From Phycisphaerales bacterium UBA1926 (GTDB taxonomy: Bacteria; Planctomycetota; Phycisphaerae; Phycisphaerales; UBA1924), in contig DDFO01000008.1 of NCBI GenBank assembly GCA_002337215.1, forward strand, positions 22,584-56,683: DNA of 34,100 bases, given 5' to 3'. Each line of letters begins with the position of its first letter. Position 1 is the stretch's first letter. The notes beneath the pieces are model-generated. The model was given only the letters and a program-made list of their open reading frames with translations, was not told the DNA's origin and made no database searches. This document shows positions 26,437 to 33,619 of the stretch, piece by piece. The position numbers and the translations under genes are program-made.

Positions 26437-27059
26437 TTTATGATCTGCCCGATAAATCTTCGCCCATCAGACAAGGAGATATATTCTCTAGAATTCCACG
26501 ACTCGACATAGATCTACAGCAGATTCCACGCCTTCTGGATGATTACTCTGTCGAAGTCGCGACACTAAAAGACTATGCTACAGATGAAGATCCCAAGCCA
26601 ATCATTTTAACTCCCGCGCTGTGCCCAGCAATTGTTATCACTCAAGATTGCGATAATACTAGAGCTGATTCCATTTCGCTTGCCCAGATTTTTCCGCTCA
26701 CGGAACTCGAAAAGAGCCCCCCATCAAAGGCTGAAAAATGGGCTTCATACATTACTAAAAAATCAAGAGAGACACTCCGCTTGTTCTACTTGCCGGAATC
26801 TCCGGGCCACAACGAGTTGGGCGAGAGGCACTTCGCTGATTTTCAAACCATACTTCGTGTTCGCCGAGTCGATCTCGAATCTTTGCTGGATTCAAGGATT
26901 GCTCGCTTAAATAATGTAGCGGATGAACATTTTCGCGAGCAGCTGTCTCAGTATTTTCGCCGCTATCCATACGACGAGTGGTATCCACTGACTAAAGATG
27001 AGCTAAGTGAGTATCGCAAGAAGAACCGGGATGCGGAGCCGTTTCCGTGGCAAAAGTGA
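26433..27059 (+). CDS. Unknown protein with TQDCD motif (cassette gene 3)
   Basis: A 208-residue protein without a named match. It begins with SPIRQGDIFSRIPRLD, has a beta-rich core with ALCPAIVITQDCDNTR followed by ISLAQIFPLTELE, then a basic helical stretch and a conserved-looking end (HFREQLSQYFRRYPYDEWYP). The QGDI and V-I-T-Q-D-C-D blocks resemble a group of small uncharacterised bacterial proteins found in accessory regions; Cys and Asp in TQDCD could bind metal or be catalytic, which is speculation. About 47% GC in one line counted by hand, against roughly 70% in groEL. Overlaps gene 2 by 4 nt (ATGA). Hairpin-rich non-coding DNA begins right after the stop. Confidence 0.72.
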   Translation: MIYDLPDKSSPIRQGDIFSRIPRLDIDLQQIPRLLDDYSVEVATLKDYATDEDPKPIILTPALCPAIVITQDCDNTRADSISLAQIFPLTELEKSPPSKAEKWASYITKKSRETLRLFYLPESPGHNELGERHFADFQTILRVRRVDLESLLDSRIARLNNVADEHFREQLSQYFRRYPYDEWYPLTKDELSEYRKKNRDAEPFPWQK

Positions 27060-27551
27060 CTGGCCGACCGGCGGGGTGGCACCAAGATCCCCTCAACGAC
27101 ATCTCACAAACCCGTGGACTGGCTGGCACCAAGACAGGGCGGCACCAACACCCGCGCCACCGAGATCGGCTCTGCGATCTCGGTGCTTCCCACACCCAGC
27201 ACCGAGATCGGAAGACCGATCTCGGTGGCACATCGGTCGCCGGGCACCCCTCTCCGAAAGGCCGACCAACCCATCGCGGCATCGTCCGAAGGGTCGACGC
27301 CGGGTGCCCCGGACCCGTGCCACTGACCTGTCCGCAGGTCAGTGCTCCCACACGCAGCCCCTCCGCCCCCGCACCCCCGCCAAACCCAAAGACCACGCCC
27401 GGCTCCGGGCCTCCCCCTCCCCCATGGGGGAGAGGGCCGGGGTGAGGGGCTCCCCCTTCTCCGCCCCCTTCCCTCGCTCTGCCTCGATTTCTGAGAGGGG
27501 TTGCAGGGGAAACCTCCCCTGCAGTTGCGTACACGCAATCACGACACGCGC
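27060..27551. repeat. Non-coding hairpin array behind the cassette
   Basis: About 490 nt without a credible gene. It holds three copies of GGCACCAA(G/C)A (27078, 27125, 27141) and perfect hairpins: CACCGAGATCG with its complement (27158-27185, 11 bp); CACCGAGATCGG-AAGA-CCGATCTCGGTG (27200-27227, 12 bp); CACTGACCTG-TCCG-CAGGTCAGTG (27321-27344); CTCCCCCATGGGGGAG (27417-27432), followed by AGGGCCGGGGTGAGGGG, a block seen between genes in many high-GC bacteria; and GCAGGGGA-AACC-TCCCCTGC (27503-27522). No T-runs follow, so these are not typical terminators; they look like accumulated palindromic repeats. Confidence 0.75.
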
Positions 27552-28003
27552 TCAATCCTCCCCCGGCATCTTCCCAATCAACACACCCACCGGGTTATCA
27601 CTCCCCGGCCCCCAAAACTCCACCGACACCGGCTCCCGCGGATACGTGAACCCCTCCAACACCGGCAGCCCCACATCCCACAGGCCTTGTGTTTCAGGGC
27701 CGAACGCGTAGATCACGCACGACCCAACCCATACTCGTTCCCGTCCACGAACCCCGCGTCGGCCGCCCGCAACGCCGCGTCCAACGCCTCCTCCACCTCA
27801 CCGATCAACGCGAACACCGCGTCCATGTCGGCCGGGTATCCCGATTCGTTCGCCTCGTACCCGATCACGACCTTCATCATCGCCCCATCGCCGTCCCCGG
27901 CCGGCGCCGACCCACGCCCACCAAGCCGCACGGCCATGACGTAATAGAACACGCCGATCGCCACCCACAGCACAACCCCGATGATGATGAGCTTCTTCTT
28001 CAT
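27552..28003 (-). pseudogene. Small membrane-anchored protein gene with a frameshift
   Basis: The first frame (28003 to 27713, 96 residues) starts MKKKLIIIGVVLWVAIGVFY, an N-terminal membrane anchor, and runs into TGA right after EYGLGRA. Shifting frame by one base at about 27716-27720 restores clear coding sequence, beginning VIYAFGPETQGLWDVGLP and including YPREPVSVEFWGPGS and GVLIGKMPGED before a stop at 27552. The joined product would be about 150 residues, a membrane-anchored extracytoplasmic protein of unknown function. No slippery heptamer is seen at the break, so a mutation or a sequencing error is likelier than programmed frameshifting. ATG at 28003 has TAGTCT ending 6 nt upstream. 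Confidence 0.72.
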
Positions 28004-28009
28004 TCCCTG

Positions 28010-28015
28010 AGACTA
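28010..28015 (-). promoter_or_regulatory. Predicted leaderless -10 box, frameshifted gene
   Basis: TAGTCT on the minus strand ends exactly 6 nt before the ATG at 28003. Confidence 0.5.
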
Positions 28016-28177
28016 GCAAAGTCGCCCTCCCAACTTATGAAAAGTACCCATCCGTGCGCAAACCCCCGTCCCTCCCCACAGAACCCCTTGCAACCCGCCC
28101 CCCGATCGCGATCATGACCCCATCCCCCCTCGGCCCGCGACGCCAACAGGCCCGCAAGCCCACAGGAGGGAACGAGC

Positions 28178-28849
28178 ATGACCAAGCAATCCAACCAAAC
28201 CAGCCCCCCCCACCTCGACCAACTCACCCTCAACGCCTTCTCCCAGTCCCTCGCCCCCGACACACACCGCACTCCCCCTGCCCCTCCTGCGTCCACCGGT
28301 CACCAGTCACCGGTCACCGATCACTCTCCGACTCCTCCCCCTTCTTCCGACCTCCTCCACCACTTCCTCTCCCCCGAGCTCGGCCTCCTCCAACTCTGCG
28401 AACACACAAACAGCACCCCCCAGCAACTCCTCGCAGACCTCCAGCAACTCCAACCCGAACTCGACGCCCTCGCCCAACTCGCCGAACTGCGCCAGCAACT
28501 CATCGAGGCCCAGGCCCGCGTCGCCGCCACCGCCCGCCTCCTCGACATCGCCCGAGACGACCCACACCACCACGACCACAAACCATCAGCCGCAGTGATC
28601 GCGCGCAGCAACGAAACCGCCCGCAAAGCCGCCGCCCAACTCCTCCGCGCCGCCACCTCCCCCGGCCGGGTGCCGCCCCGCAGCGCAGCGGTGCCGACCA
28701 CTCCACCCCAACCACACACCCGCGGCAACACCGCACACCGCGATCCCCCGAAACATCTCGTTCCGAAGAAGGGAGCGCAGCGGAAACCAGTCCGGCTCCG
28801 CCGCCCCCCTGCATCAGAGACCCAGGCAGCACACGACAAACCAGCCGAC
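28178..28849 (+). CDS. Low-complexity hypothetical protein lacking its own stop
   Basis: The ATG at 28178 has a near-perfect AGGAGGG Shine-Dalgarno 7-8 nt upstream, so translation initiation here is credible. The N-terminal ~35 residues (HLDQLTLNAFSQSL) are followed by a Pro-rich stretch containing the heptamer-encoded TGHQSPVTDH, then a helical segment with Leu/Gln/Ala heptads (QQLLADLQQLQPELDALAQL, RQQLIEAQARVAATARLLD) that may form a coiled coil. Similar helical, Ala-rich small proteins are common in planctomycetes. After about residue 165 the composition turns to Pro/Arg/His, and no in-frame stop occurs until 29629, passing antisense through DUF2200 and into the VOC gene. Only 28178 to about 28850 looks coding; the end is probably damaged. 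Confidence 0.45.
28296..28323. repeat. CCGGTCA-type heptamer repeat inside a gene
   Basis: Four abutting heptamers CCGGTCA, CCAGTCA, CCGGTCA, CCGATCA. As 7 is not a multiple of 3, the repeat reads through all three frames and encodes the TGHQSPVTDH stretch. Different unit from the CTAGTGC family but the same 7-nt period. Confidence 0.85.
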
Positions 28850-29218
28850 TCACCCGCCCCGCAGGATCTTCTCCATCTTCCGCCCCCGCGCCAGCTCCTC
28901 AATCAGCTTGTCGAGGTATCGGCACTGCCTCGTCAGGGGGGTCTCGATCTCTTCGATGCGGTAGCCGCAGATCACGCCCTTGATCTGCCCGGCGTTGGGG
29001 TTCAGCATCGCCCGATCGAAGAACGCCTCGAACGTCGCCTTCTCATCGATGAGCGCGCGGATCTGGTCGTCGTCGAACCCGGTGAGCCAGGTGATGACCT
29101 GGTGCAGTTCCTCGACCGTCCGCCCCTTCTTCTCGATCTTGGTCACGTAGTGCGGGTAAACCGAAGAAAAGGTCATCACACGGATCCGCTCGTCGTGCTC
29201 GGGTGTCGTCGTGGGCAT
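28850..29218 (-). CDS. DUF2200 family protein
   Basis: About 122 residues, matching the DUF2200 family over its whole length: [38 protein letters not shown], a central [20 protein letters not shown] with the conserved [15 protein letters not shown] and a final [20 protein letters not shown]. Function unknown; usually a small single-gene cytosolic protein. ATG at 29218 chosen because GGAG lies 9 nt upstream and the family begins here; the longer frame to 29335 is not supported. Transcribed convergently to the low-complexity gene and divergently from the VOC gene. Confidence 0.9.
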   Translation of the reverse strand: MPTTTPEHDERIRVMTFSSVYPHYVTKIEKKGRTVEELHQVITWLTGFDDDQIRALIDEKATFEAFFDRAMLNPNAGQIKGVICGYRIEEIETPLTRQCRYLDKLIEELARGRKMEKILRGG

Positions 29219-29349
29219 GGGACAGAACTCCGTGAATCGCCGCACTCGATTCCCGTGGCGTGCGGGATAGGGAAACAGGTCGTGCGCGGGCCTTGGGTGT
29301 CGGTCGAGGATACAGGGAGGAGCCCGGCCATCCAAGAGTCTGGCGCCCG

Positions 29350-29355
29350 TACAGT
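29350..29355 (+). promoter_or_regulatory. Predicted leaderless -10 box, VOC gene
   Basis: TACAGT ends 5 nt before the ATG at 29361; no Shine-Dalgarno sequence. Confidence 0.5.
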
Positions 29356-29360
29356 CGTCG

Positions 29361-29870
29361 ATGACCTATCCACGCACGTTCTCGCACATCGGCATCTCCG
29401 TCACCGACCTCGAAAAGGCAGTCGAGTTCTACACCGAGACGCTGGGCTGGTACGTCATCATGCCCCCCACCGAGATCGTCTCCGACGACTCCGCGATCGG
29501 CGTGATGTGCGACGACGTGTTCGGCGAGGGCTGGGGCCGCTTCCGCATCGCCCACCTCGCGACCGGCGACAAGATCGGCGTCGAACTCTTCGAGTTCCGC
29601 AACGCCGAGCGGCGCGAGAACAACTTTGAATACTGGAAAACGGGCGTCTTCCACTTCTGCGTCCAAGACCCCGACGTCGAGGGGTTGGCGGCGAAGATCG
29701 TCGCCGCGGGCGGCAAGCAGCGGATGCCCGTCCGCGAGTACTACCCGGGTGAGAAGCCGTACCGGATGGTCTATTGCGAAGACCCGTTCGGGAACCTGAT
29801 CGAGATCTACTCGCACAGCTACGAGCTCACGTACTCCGCCGGCGCCTATCAGGTCGAGACGCCCGGCTGA
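29361..29870 (+). CDS. VOC/glyoxalase-family protein
   Basis: A 169-residue vicinal-oxygen-chelate fold protein with the paired beta-alpha-beta-beta-beta modules. Module 1: [24 protein letters not shown], with His8 as the first metal ligand position, to KIGVELFEF, with Glu as second ligand. Module 2: [24 protein letters not shown], with His as third ligand, to [20 protein letters not shown], with Glu as fourth. The full H-E-H-E set points to an active metalloenzyme such as a lyase, dioxygenase or resistance protein; the substrate cannot be inferred. Its stop lies 1 nt from that of the convergent membrane-protein gene. Confidence 0.88.
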   Translation: MTYPRTFSHIGISVTDLEKAVEFYTETLGWYVIMPPTEIVSDDSAIGVMCDDVFGEGWGRFRIAHLATGDKIGVELFEFRNAERRENNFEYWKTGVFHFCVQDPDVEGLAAKIVAAGGKQRMPVREYYPGEKPYRMVYCEDPFGNLIEIYSHSYELTYSAGAYQVETPG

Positions 29871-29871
29871 G

Positions 29872-30525
29872 TCACGCGCCGCGTTGCCGCCACAGCAGGC
29901 AGACGACACCTGCCGCGACCGACCCGACCGTGTTGCTCACCAGATCCCACCCGGTGTTGGTGTAGCCGCCCACGCCGGTCTCGGGCAGGACGAGGGTCAT
30001 CGTGAATTCGATGACCTCGTTGACCGCGCCGAGGCCCATGCCGATGAGGGCGGCGGCGAGGGCCTGACCAAGGCCCGGTCGTCGGTCCGGGCGCATGAAG
30101 GAGACGATGGCCTCCCACGCGGCGAGGGTCGCAGCGAAGAACCCGAAGGCGTGGACGATCTGGTCGTACCGGGGCGCCCACTCGTGCAGGCGAACGCCGT
30201 AGAGCACAGGTTTGGTCGCGTGCTCGTCGAGCAGGGGCGAGCCCTCGGGGATGGAGACCGTCCCCCCCGCCATGTGCAGCACGGCCCAGACCGCCAAACA
30301 CCACAGCGTGACGGCGCTCAGCCCCACCCGCCGGTGGAGCACCCACACAAACCCGACCTCGATCACGAGCGCGACCGCGTAGGCCACGAACTCGGCGTTT
30401 CCTTGCCGTAAGGCGAGCACGCACAGCAGCGCGAGCAGGGGCCCGATGACCAGGATCAACCCTCGCGGGAACCCGAGGCGTGTCGGGCCCGGGGAACGGT
30501 GGGCGAGCCGGTTCTGTGTGTCCAT
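29872..30525 (-). CDS. Multi-pass membrane protein (DUF2238/VanZ-like)
   Basis: A 217-residue integral membrane protein with about six helices, for example GLILVIGPLLALLCVLAL, AYAVALVIEVGFVWVL, LWCLAVWAVLHMAGG, HAFGFFAATLAAWEAIV, ALIGMGLGAVNEVIEFTMTL and SNTVGSVAAGVVCLL. The polar motifs YDQIVHAFG, NEVIEF and TGWDLVSN resemble the DUF2238 (YjdF) and VanZ-like groups, where such residues lie at the membrane face. Function unknown. Cytoplasmic N-terminus is short and basic. Single gene with its own -10 box. Confidence 0.78.
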   Translation of the reverse strand: MDTQNRLAHRSPGPTRLGFPRGLILVIGPLLALLCVLALRQGNAEFVAYAVALVIEVGFVWVLHRRVGLSAVTLWCLAVWAVLHMAGGTVSIPEGSPLLDEHATKPVLYGVRLHEWAPRYDQIVHAFGFFAATLAAWEAIVSFMRPDRRPGLGQALAAALIGMGLGAVNEVIEFTMTLVLPETGVGGYTNTGWDLVSNTVGSVAAGVVCLLWRQRGA

Positions 30526-30908
30526 CGGCTGAGTCTACCGGCCCGCCCCGGTTGCTCCCGAGAACGGTTCCGGGGGTCCTGAAACGGTGTCGTTGGTGCA
30601 CCACACCCCGCGAGAGGCGTTGTGTTCTGCGGCGCAGGCCTTCGTCTGTCTCGCACAGAGAACCGTGATTCTGCTCGATTGAGCGTGTCTGTGCGGGAAA
30701 TGGACCGCACGAATTCAGTTATTGGACCTGATTGCCGCTGCTCCGGACGATTTTATCTGAGTTACACCAAAATCGTGATGAATCGCTTGAGATCCCGTTG
30801 GAATCGGGGATGATGTAACTGTTCCGAAGTGCGACCATTCCGGCGTTTCCGAGCCGATGCGTCGTGGTCCATAGATTTGTAAACGCTCTAGATATAGGAG
30901 AGAGCAGC
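30526..30908. other. Long intergenic region upstream of the sorted surface protein
   Basis: 383 nt without a credible gene, clearly less GC-rich than its surroundings. Visible are the -10 box of the membrane-protein gene at its left edge, a possible promoter TTGCCG-16 nt-TATCTG around 30732-30759, and a weak ATCCC/GGGAT stem near 30789-30812. The size and composition suggest a regulated promoter region for the gene at 30909. A small reading frame at 30622-30813 has no coding signature. Confidence 0.5.
30532..30537 (-). promoter_or_regulatory. Predicted leaderless -10 box, membrane-protein gene
   Basis: TAGACT on the minus strand ends exactly 6 nt before the ATG at 30525. Confidence 0.55.
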
Positions 30909-31577
30909 ATGAAGACTCTGATTGCATCCGCCGTTGCGGCAATCGTTGCGGGTCCGGTGATGGCCGGTACCAGCGTGAACGTGGGCATCGATGACTCGAC
31001 CGCCAACTGGCTCGGGTTCATGAACGTGTCCGAACTCGACGGAACCCCGGTGTTCGGTAGCGGCTGGGGCATCCCGGACCTGGTCGCGAACTTCGACGAC
31101 GGCGCGAACACGCTGACCATGTCGCCCAACACGATCGGCGATCCCGATCCGTTCTGGTACCAGGGCGGCGGCGGCCCCGGCGCGATGGGCAACAAGATCA
31201 TGGAAGCGAACCTGTACCAGGAAGTCGCCGATGGCTCGCTCGCGGGACAGACCCTGAACTTCTCGGGCAACATCCTCTCGAACAGCTTTACCGATGCCCA
31301 CCAGGCCCGGGTGTTCATCCGTGACTTCGAGGCTGGCTTCGGCAGCTCGGTCGATACCTTTGTCGACGTGGATGCGGCCGGCAACTTCAGCATCAGCCAG
31401 ACGCTCATCAATGACGCGAGCCGGGTTGTCCAGTGGGGCCTCCAGGTCGAGGGCGTGAACGTCTGGGTGACCGACGTCGATCCGTTCGGCAACATCGTGT
31501 TCCAGACCATCCCGGCTCCGGGCGCCGCTGCGCTGCTCGGCCTCGGCGGTCTGGTCGCGACGCGTCGCCGTCGCTGA
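30909..31577 (+). CDS. Secreted protein with PEP-CTERM-like (PAPG) sorting tail
   Basis: About 222 residues. ATG at 30909 follows AGGAG closely. Signal peptide MKTLIASAVAAIVAGPVMAG. The mature part (~180 residues) is rich in Gly, Asn, Asp and aromatic residues, without Cys, and is predicted to be a beta-sandwich. The C-terminus TIPAPGAAALLGLGGLVA then TRRRR is a tripartite sorting signal: PAPG in place of PEP, a hydrophobic helix and an Arg cluster. By analogy with PEP-CTERM/exosortase systems it would be cleaved and attached at the cell surface; the sorting enzyme is outside the window. No function assigned to the main domain. Followed by a terminator. Confidence 0.82.
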   Translation: MKTLIASAVAAIVAGPVMAGTSVNVGIDDSTANWLGFMNVSELDGTPVFGSGWGIPDLVANFDDGANTLTMSPNTIGDPDPFWYQGGGGPGAMGNKIMEANLYQEVADGSLAGQTLNFSGNILSNSFTDAHQARVFIRDFEAGFGSSVDTFVDVDAAGNFSISQTLINDASRVVQWGLQVEGVNVWVTDVDPFGNIVFQTIPAPGAAALLGLGGLVATRRRR

Positions 31578-31631
31578 TCTCGGGCACGGCCTGACGGGCC
31601 GAGTCTCGTAGGGGTTTGCTCTTCTTCCGAC

Positions 31632-31666
31632 AAGGGCCACTGGCGTACGCCGGTGGCCCTTTCTTT
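31632..31666 (+). terminator. Rho-independent terminator
   Basis: AAGGGCCAC-(T/G)-GGCG and its complement form a 30-nt palindromic stem with one G-U pair, followed by TTTCTTT. It ends the transcript of the PAPG-tailed protein gene. Confidence 0.88.
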
Positions 31667-31791
31667 GTGCGCACTTGGGTGCCTGCTCGGCGGTCGATTT
31701 CACAGGATCGTTGTGTCGAGCGGGAGGGTGCTGGTAGGCTTGAAGGCGCGTGAAGGGACTGGCCCTTGGAGGCCGAACGGGAGGAAACAGG

Positions 31792-32895
31792 ATGCAACGG
31801 TCTTTGCTTCGAGTGGGTGTGTGCGTGGTTTCTGGTGTCGCTTCTCTCGGGTTCGGTCAGCCGATCGACTTTGAGACATTGCCCGACGGTTCGCCGGTGG
31901 TGGACAACCAGCAGCTTCCGCTCGGGTCGGCGTATTCGGTGCCGTTCGATGGCGGGACGGTCGAGGTATCGATCGGTTTCGATGTGGACGGCGACGGGGT
32001 GGTGGACACGCCCGCGGTGTTCGAGGCGGTGGGGAGCGACTCGATCACGGCGTTCGAAGGGATCGGCGCGGATGGGCCTCGCCCGGAGTTTGCCGATCAG
32101 CTCGGCATGTTCTTCCTGCGGAGCGAATCGGCGCTCAACAACCCGGCGCCGGTCGGTGTGCTCGTTGCGGAGTACAGCCAGCCCGTGCCCGGGTGCGGCG
32201 GGGAGATCTGGGATATCGACGGCGATGAACTGTGGGAGGTCCGCGGGTATCGCGCGGGCGTGACGGAGCCCTCGGCGACGGTCATCAGCCCGCCGGGTGG
32301 GTTGAACGCGGAGCCCTGGGTGTTCTCGCTGGCGGACTTTGGCGTCGGGTTCTCTCGGCTTGAGATCGAGCACATCGGGACACGGCCTTTCTCGCAGCTC
32401 GGGCTCGCGTTCAACAACTTCAGCGCGAGCGAGAGCATCCCCGGGCCGACGCTGCTGACGACGCAGCCTTTGGGCGAGGTGCGGAACGATGGCGGCTTCG
32501 AGGAGGTGACGCTGTACTGGTCGGCTCCGGTGGCGCTCTCGGCGAACGATGTCTCGGTGGTGACGGCGGACCCGCTCGGGCTGCCGGTACCGATCAACGT
32601 CTCCGGGTCGGGCACGCAGGCGACGACGATCGTGTTCCGGGGGCCTCCCGGCGGGTCGGGCGGGGGCGCGAACGATCCGCTCGTCAGCGGGGCGTACCTG
32701 ATCACGGTCGGTGGGCTCGCGCGGGATCTCGTGACCAACGTGCCGATCGACGGGGACGGCGACGGGATCGCTGGGGGCGCGGCGGTGTTCGAGGTGGCGC
32801 ACCGGTGTCTCGCGGATCTCGCGGATCCCGCGGGGGTGTTCGACCTGAGCGACATCTCGGCGTTTGTGGATTCGTTCACGGCGCCTTGCGAGTAG
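31792..32895 (+). CDS. Secreted protein with half-dockerin-like C-terminal tail
   Basis: About 367 residues. ATG at 31792 follows GGGAGGAAAC. Signal peptide MQRSLLRVGVCVVSGVASLG ends before FGQ. The N-terminal half (DFETLPDGSPVVDNQQL, YSVPFDGGTVEVSIGFDVDG) looks like a beta-sandwich domain. The second half contains an Ig-like segment (VTLYWSAPVALSANDVSV) and a DGDGDG loop that may bind Ca. It ends CLADLADPAGVFDLSDISAF then VDSFTAPCE, the same Cys-bounded tail as in the FG-GAP protein. Predicted extracellular; function unknown. TAGGCT at 31735-31740 is a possible -10 box. Confidence 0.8.
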   Translation: MQRSLLRVGVCVVSGVASLGFGQPIDFETLPDGSPVVDNQQLPLGSAYSVPFDGGTVEVSIGFDVDGDGVVDTPAVFEAVGSDSITAFEGIGADGPRPEFADQLGMFFLRSESALNNPAPVGVLVAEYSQPVPGCGGEIWDIDGDELWEVRGYRAGVTEPSATVISPPGGLNAEPWVFSLADFGVGFSRLEIEHIGTRPFSQLGLAFNNFSASESIPGPTLLTTQPLGEVRNDGGFEEVTLYWSAPVALSANDVSVVTADPLGLPVPINVSGSGTQATTIVFRGPPGGSGGGANDPLVSGAYLITVGGLARDLVTNVPIDGDGDGIAGGAAVFEVAHRCLADLADPAGVFDLSDISAFVDSFTAPCE

Positions 32896-32905
32896 CGGCG
32901 GCGGC

Positions 32906-33523
32906 TCAGCAGTTGCGGTACTTGTCGTGGAGGCCCCCGCCCTTCTTGATCATGGGGATGATCTTTTCGAGGCGGGATTGCCTGGTGGTGTCACGCTTCG
33001 CTTCGGCGATGTGATTCGCGTAGTCGCGTCGCTTGCCGGGGGTGAGGGCGTCGAAGGCCGACTTGAGCGCGGGGTCGGCCTTGAACGCCGCGGTGAGTTC
33101 TGGTGGGATCTTGACCGGCTCGCTGCGACTCGGCTTGATCTCCTTGCCGTCCTCGGCGAGTTGGATGGCTTCTTTGACGTAGTCGCGGACGGCGGCGGAC
33201 TTGATATCGCTCGCCTTCTCGAAGCGCCATTGGCGGAGGGCTTTCGTCTTGCCCTCGCCCGCGTTGACGAGGACGTTGGCGGGGTCTTTGAGGAGCGCGC
33301 CCTGGTGGAACCAGAGGCCGACATAGGCCTTGAAGGCGGCGATGCCGACGACGTTTTTGCCGTTGTGCGTGTAGCAGGGTGCGCCCCACTTGATGGTTTC
33401 CTTGAGTGGCTTGATGTGGACGGCGCGGCGGAGTTTGGCGAGGGCGTCGGCGTGTTCGGGGCGCTCCTGGCAACGGGCCGCGATGTATTCGTCGACGGTT
33501 GCGATGGATGCTTTGGTCGGCAT
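32906..33523 (-). CDS. YdeI/DUF1801 family protein
   Basis: About 205 residues combining a DUF1801-type domain (TVDEYIAARCQERPEHADALAK, ETIKWGAPCYTHNGKNVVGI, FKAYVGLWFHQGALL) with the C-terminal YdeI-type helical block (PPELTAAFKADPALKSAFDA, LTPGKRRDYANHIAEAKRDT then RQSRLEKIIPMI). Related proteins are annotated as YdeI/OmpD-associated or frataxin-like-fold proteins; the reaction, if any, is unknown. Cytosolic. ATG at 33523 has GGAG 7 nt upstream, and TACGCT at 33543-33548 predicts a 13-nt leader. Only 10 nt separate its stop from that of the convergent secreted-protein gene. Confidence 0.85.
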   Translation of the reverse strand: MPTKASIATVDEYIAARCQERPEHADALAKLRRAVHIKPLKETIKWGAPCYTHNGKNVVGIAAFKAYVGLWFHQGALLKDPANVLVNAGEGKTKALRQWRFEKASDIKSAAVRDYVKEAIQLAEDGKEIKPSRSEPVKIPPELTAAFKADPALKSAFDALTPGKRRDYANHIAEAKRDTTRQSRLEKIIPMIKKGGGLHDKYRNC

Positions 33524-33542
33524 GGTTCGTCTCCGTCGGCTG

Positions 33543-33548
33543 AGCGTA
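33543..33548 (-). promoter_or_regulatory. -10 box of the YdeI/DUF1801 gene
   Basis: TACGCT on the minus strand places the start about 13 nt before the ATG, just in front of the Shine-Dalgarno GGAG. Confidence 0.45.
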
Positions 33549-33567
33549 CCCCGGTTCGCGTGAATCG

Positions 33568-33595
33568 AAAACCCCCCGCGCACTTACGGGGGGGC
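33568..33595 (-). terminator. Probable terminator of the gene ending at 33620
   Basis: Read on the minus strand, a C7 run and a G6 run pair around a ~10-nt loop and are followed by TTTT. It lies 25 nt beyond the stop of the secreted-protein gene. Confidence 0.7.
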
Positions 33596-33619
33596 GTTGG
33601 ATCGGGTGTGGGTGTTGGT

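Noticed and set aside
27060..27551. CRISPR array
   Set aside because: Repeats are unequal hairpins without regular spacing or spacers, and no cas gene is present.
27700..27730. Programmed ribosomal frameshift
   Set aside because: No slippery heptamer or suitable downstream structure at the break.
30622..30813. Small 63-residue reading frame upstream of the PAPG-tailed protein gene
   Set aside because: No Shine-Dalgarno, no TANNNT box at its start and mixed composition; it lies in a promoter region.
31408..32802. Long minus-strand reading frame opposite the secreted proteins
   Set aside because: No start signal or recognisable motif, and the plus strand has signal peptides and conserved tails.
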